A stretch of DNA of 35,361 nt from Planctomycetaceae bacterium. Lineage in GTDB: Bacteria > Planctomycetota > Planctomycetia > Planctomycetales > Planctomycetaceae. Location: positions 1 to 35,361 of the forward strand of contig JAJDEJ010000154.1 in assembly GCA_029259815.1 (NCBI GenBank), written 5' to 3'. Each line of letters starts with the position of its first letter. Within the stretch, counting starts at the first letter, position 1. Positions 33,310 through 35,361 of the stretch are shown here, in pieces. The position numbers and the translations under genes were made by a program. Below the pieces are notes generated by a model. It did not search any database. It was not told the DNA's origin and saw only the letters and a list, made by a program, of their open reading frames with translations.

Positions 33310-33327
33310 TGATCGGCTACGGTTTTT
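33302..33327 (+). terminator. Rho-independent terminator of DUF427
   Basis: AACCGTAG (33302-33309) pairs perfectly with CTACGGTT (33317-33324) over a 7-base loop, followed by TTT. The stem includes the DUF427 stop codon on one side and, on the opposite strand, the stop codon of the converging secreted protein gene. Confidence 0.75.
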
Positions 33328-33970
33328 GACCCACGTCCGATGGAGCAGCATCCGGCTTGGGAGCCCATCGACCTTGCGCCGGCTTGCCGTCGATGAAGAG
33401 TTCACATTGCGTCGTGGTGTACGTCCCCAATGCCGAGCCACCGAGCTGCTCGTGATACAGAGTCAGCAGTTGCTGGGACCTCGTGTCCTTACCGACAGCT
33501 CCCACGCGGTTGGGATGAAACTCCAAGTTCGCCCGCACGCCGAACTTCATGCCGGGTTTGACAGATGACGCCTGTTCGCGAGTCATGAGGACTTCGTAGG
33601 TCGGCATCCACTCAATCCGCAACGGCATCTTGCGGTTGTTCGCCCGGGGAGGACTCAGCATAGGATCAACCGTCAGCTTGGCGATACCATCTTCCCAGTT
33701 GATGTCTTTGATCGTGGTGCGGAACTCGACGATCAGACCTTCCTGTGTCTCCTTGAGTTGTTCCACCAGTGCTTTCCGCCTGGCGTCGGTCTCTTCCTTT
33801 GTCTTGCCCGGCTGATAAGTCGACGCCATCCGTTGCAGGGCGAGATGCCACTTCTTGACGTCCATCGGTCGCTGCTGGGGATCGGCACAGAACGCTGAAA
33901 ACTGCTGCAACAGATGCAGTCCAATCACGAGTCCCAACACGACAAGCTGTTTGCGTCGCTCGATTCTCAT
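33317..33970 (-). CDS. Hypothetical secreted protein
   Basis: I do not recognise the family. The 217-residue protein has a signal peptide (LVVLGLVIGLHLLQQFSAFCA), then a charged helical stretch (TKEETDARRKALVEQLKETQ) and a beta-rich remainder (FGVRANLEFHPNRVGAVGKD) with a Pro-rich C-terminus. Export to the periplasm is likely. Its ATG overlaps the stop of the small putative antitoxin by four bases (ATGA), so it is translated as the last gene of the hisD-PIN-antitoxin run although its product looks unrelated. Confidence 0.7.
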   Translation of the reverse strand: MRIERRKQLVVLGLVIGLHLLQQFSAFCADPQQRPMDVKKWHLALQRMASTYQPGKTKEETDARRKALVEQLKETQEGLIVEFRTTIKDINWEDGIAKLTVDPMLSPPRANNRKMPLRIEWMPTYEVLMTREQASSVKPGMKFGVRANLEFHPNRVGAVGKDTRSQQLLTLYHEQLGGSALGTYTTTQCELFIDGKPAQGRWAPKPDAAPSDVGQKP

Positions 33971-34158
33971 TGGACGCTCTCATCGACGACCTGAGCGGGA
34001 CGAGATGGGGCCGGTCTGACAATGTGTCCAGACTTCTCTTGTCTCGCTTGCATGTCGCGGACGATCGCTTTGAGGTCATAGCCGAATTGTTCAGCGATCT
34101 TGGCACGAATTTCGTGAATCTCTTCCACGATTGGGTCAGGATACATCAGCGTCACCAT
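33967..34158 (-). CDS. Small putative antitoxin partner of the PIN protein
   Basis: The protein has 63 residues: YPDPIVEEIHEIRAKIAEQF then GYDLKAIVRDMQARQEKSG. Small proteins of this pattern are often found beside PIN-domain genes of the same subfamily, which makes an antitoxin role likely but unproven. It overlaps the 3' end of the PIN gene by 23 bases; an alternative ATG at 34146 would reduce that to 11. The toxin-first gene order is the reverse of the usual vapBC layout. Its stop overlaps the next start by four bases. Confidence 0.65.
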   Translation of the reverse strand: MVTLMYPDPIVEEIHEIRAKIAEQFGYDLKAIVRDMQARQEKSGHIVRPAPSRPAQVVDESVQ

Positions 34159-34624
34159 CAATCAGTTCCAAGGGGGTGCAAATCGTCGGCGCCACGAATC
34201 CTGCCGTGATGCATGCCGCTTCGATGATGTGTCGAAGATTGGCGTTTGCGATATGCCGACAGTTCCATGTTAACAGATAATCCACTTCATGGACGCTGGC
34301 GATCGCAATGTGCAGGGCATCCATTTCGGCCTTCGCCGGAAGGGAGAGATCCTTCACCAACTGTTCTGCAAGCGTCAAGCACTCCGCATTGATCGTCAGC
34401 AATGGGACATTCATCAGGATGACACGTCTCCTCTTCGCGGCCTCACGATCTCCAGCGGATGCTTCATCGACAACAGATTGTGAAGCAACAAGATCGTACG
34501 CATCACGATGGTCATCCCACCAGACCCGAGTCACTTCCTGGTTCGCAGCCATCACGAGTTGTGGACTGCGCCAGGCCGTGAGGTAACTGATGATCGTGGT
34601 CTCGATGTAGACAGTCGGCTTCAT
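34136..34624 (-). CDS. PIN-domain (VapC-like) putative toxin
   Basis: The 162-residue protein has a PIN-like fold. The first acidic position is Glu in TVYIETTIISYLTA, as in one VapC-like subfamily. The central acids are in QSVVDEASAGD and AEMDALHIAIA, and the last site is Asn in YLLTWNCRHIANA. PIN toxins are Mg-dependent RNases that cut tRNA or other RNA. The ATG overlaps the hisD stop codon by four bases, so its translation should depend on hisD. The small overlapping gene after it is the presumed antitoxin. Confidence 0.8.
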   Translation of the reverse strand: MKPTVYIETTIISYLTAWRSPQLVMAANQEVTRVWWDDHRDAYDLVASQSVVDEASAGDREAAKRRRVILMNVPLLTINAECLTLAEQLVKDLSLPAKAEMDALHIAIASVHEVDYLLTWNCRHIANANLRHIIEAACITAGFVAPTICTPLELIDGDADVS

Positions 34625-35361
34625 TCGTCCTTAGCTCCGATACGAATTTCCACACTCGCGCGGTGTGCCGTCAGGCCCTCCTTGGTTGCCATGCGGCAGA
34701 CGTCGGGGGCGATGGCGGTGAGCGAGGCGGGATTGTAGGCGATGACGGACGAGCGTTTGAGGAAGTCGGTCGCGCACAGGCCGTTGGCGAAGCGGGCGGT
34801 GCCGCCGGTCGGGAGGACGTGTGAGGGGCCGGCGGCGTAGTCGCCGACGGCGACCGGGGTGTGATGGCCGAGGAAGATGGCACCGGCGTTTTGGATCTGC
34901 GAGAGAGTCGCCTCGGGTTCGGCTGTTGAGATGTGCAGGTGTTCGGGGGCCATGAGGTCGGTGAGGCGGCACGCTTCGGTCTCGTCACGTGCGAGGATGA
35001 GGGCGCCGTAATCTTCGAGGCACTTGCCGGCGAGATCGCCCCGTTCGAGGTTGGCGAGTTGGGCATTCAGTGCCTGACGGACGGCGTCGATCAGCGGCTC
35101 GTGCCAGGTGATGAGCACTCCCGAGCCGGGGGAGTGTTCGGCTTGGGAGATCAGGTCGCTGGCGACGAAGTCCGCGCGGGCTGTGTCGTCTGCCAGTACG
35201 ATGACTTCACTGGGACCGGCGATCGAGTCAATGTCCACCTCGCCGAAGACGTGACGTTTCGCAAGAGCCACGAACAGGTTGCCGGGACCAACGATCTTGT
35301 CCACACGCGGAATGCCCTCGACCCCATAGGCGAGAGCTGCGACGGCTTGGGCTCCGCCGAT
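34621..35361 (-). CDS. hisD: Histidinol dehydrogenase, C-terminal part (cut by window end)
   Basis: The 246 visible codons match the C-terminal half to two thirds of HisD, which oxidises L-histidinol to L-histidine with NAD in two steps. Landmarks are VDKIVGPGNLFVALAKR, DSIAGPSEVIVLADD, SQAEHSPGSG (zinc ligands Gln and His), LMAPEHLHIST (catalytic Glu-His), TPVAVGDYAAGPSHVLPTGG (zinc Asp) and EGLTAHRASVEIRI (zinc His). The frame is open to the window edge, so the N-terminal part lies outside. No other his gene follows; instead a PIN toxin overlaps its stop codon. Confidence 0.95.
   Translation of the reverse strand: MGGAQAVAALAYGVEGIPRVDKIVGPGNLFVALAKRHVFGEVDIDSIAGPSEVIVLADDTARADFVASDLISQAEHSPGSGVLITWHEPLIDAVRQALNAQLANLERGDLAGKCLEDYGALILARDETEACRLTDLMAPEHLHISTAEPEATLSQIQNAGAIFLGHHTPVAVGDYAAGPSHVLPTGGTARFANGLCATDFLKRSSVIAYNPASLTAIAPDVCRMATKEGLTAHRASVEIRIGAKDE

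Overview
The window looks like planctomycete chromosome (order Planctomycetales by gene content; I cannot name a genus). The pointers are two giant secreted proteins with the N-terminal LESRVLL (LEPR-XLL type) motif, a prepilin-like DUF1559 protein plus an unusual tandem DUF1559 protein, a formylglycine sulfatase, an esterase/SMP-30 fusion, an FG-GAP/RTX giant protein, a tripeptidyl-peptidase II-like subtilase, and many kinds of short palindromic intergenic elements.

Layout. 1-3.9 kb: secreted esterase/SMP-30 fusion and a cytochrome P450, both on the minus strand. 3.9-6.3 kb: a PDZ-YbaY-DUF4214-like secreted protein downstream of a solitary PstS-like phosphate-binding protein, closed by a clear terminator. 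6.7-9.8 kb: a plus-strand four-gene cassette (acyl carrier protein, SDR ketoreductase, NeuD-like hexapeptide acyltransferase, KAS III) with a good sigma70-like promoter. It probably builds a short (3-hydroxy)acyl group on the carrier protein and hands it to a sugar. 10-16.9 kb, minus: sulfatase, DEDDh exonuclease, TPP II-like protease, dCTP deaminase. 16.9-27.8 kb, minus: two giant surface/secreted protein genes. The first is split by an apparent frameshift and joins LEPR-XLL, three golvesin-like repeats and four DUF1559 units. The second is a doubled FG-GAP propeller/RTX protein. A decayed copy of the 3' end of nth lies between them. 27.9-29.4 kb: Uma2-family nuclease and endonuclease III. 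29.6-30.7 kb, plus: DUF309 and LON-domain pair with an ATGA overlap. 30.7-32.7 kb, minus: a lipoprotein, a prepilin-like DUF1559 protein and a small basic secreted protein ending in poly-Asn. 33-35.4 kb: DUF427 on plus, converging on a tightly overlapped minus-strand run hisD (cut by the window end), PIN toxin, small putative antitoxin, secreted unknown.

Features most worth a second look are the tandem DUF1559 architecture and its frameshift, the palindromic element that became the N-terminus of the TPP II-like protease, the nth tail remnant between the giant genes, the acyl-transfer cassette, the P450 without its I-helix acid, and the toxin-antitoxin pair coupled to hisD. No tRNA, rRNA, CRISPR array, complete insertion sequence or phage gene was recognised.
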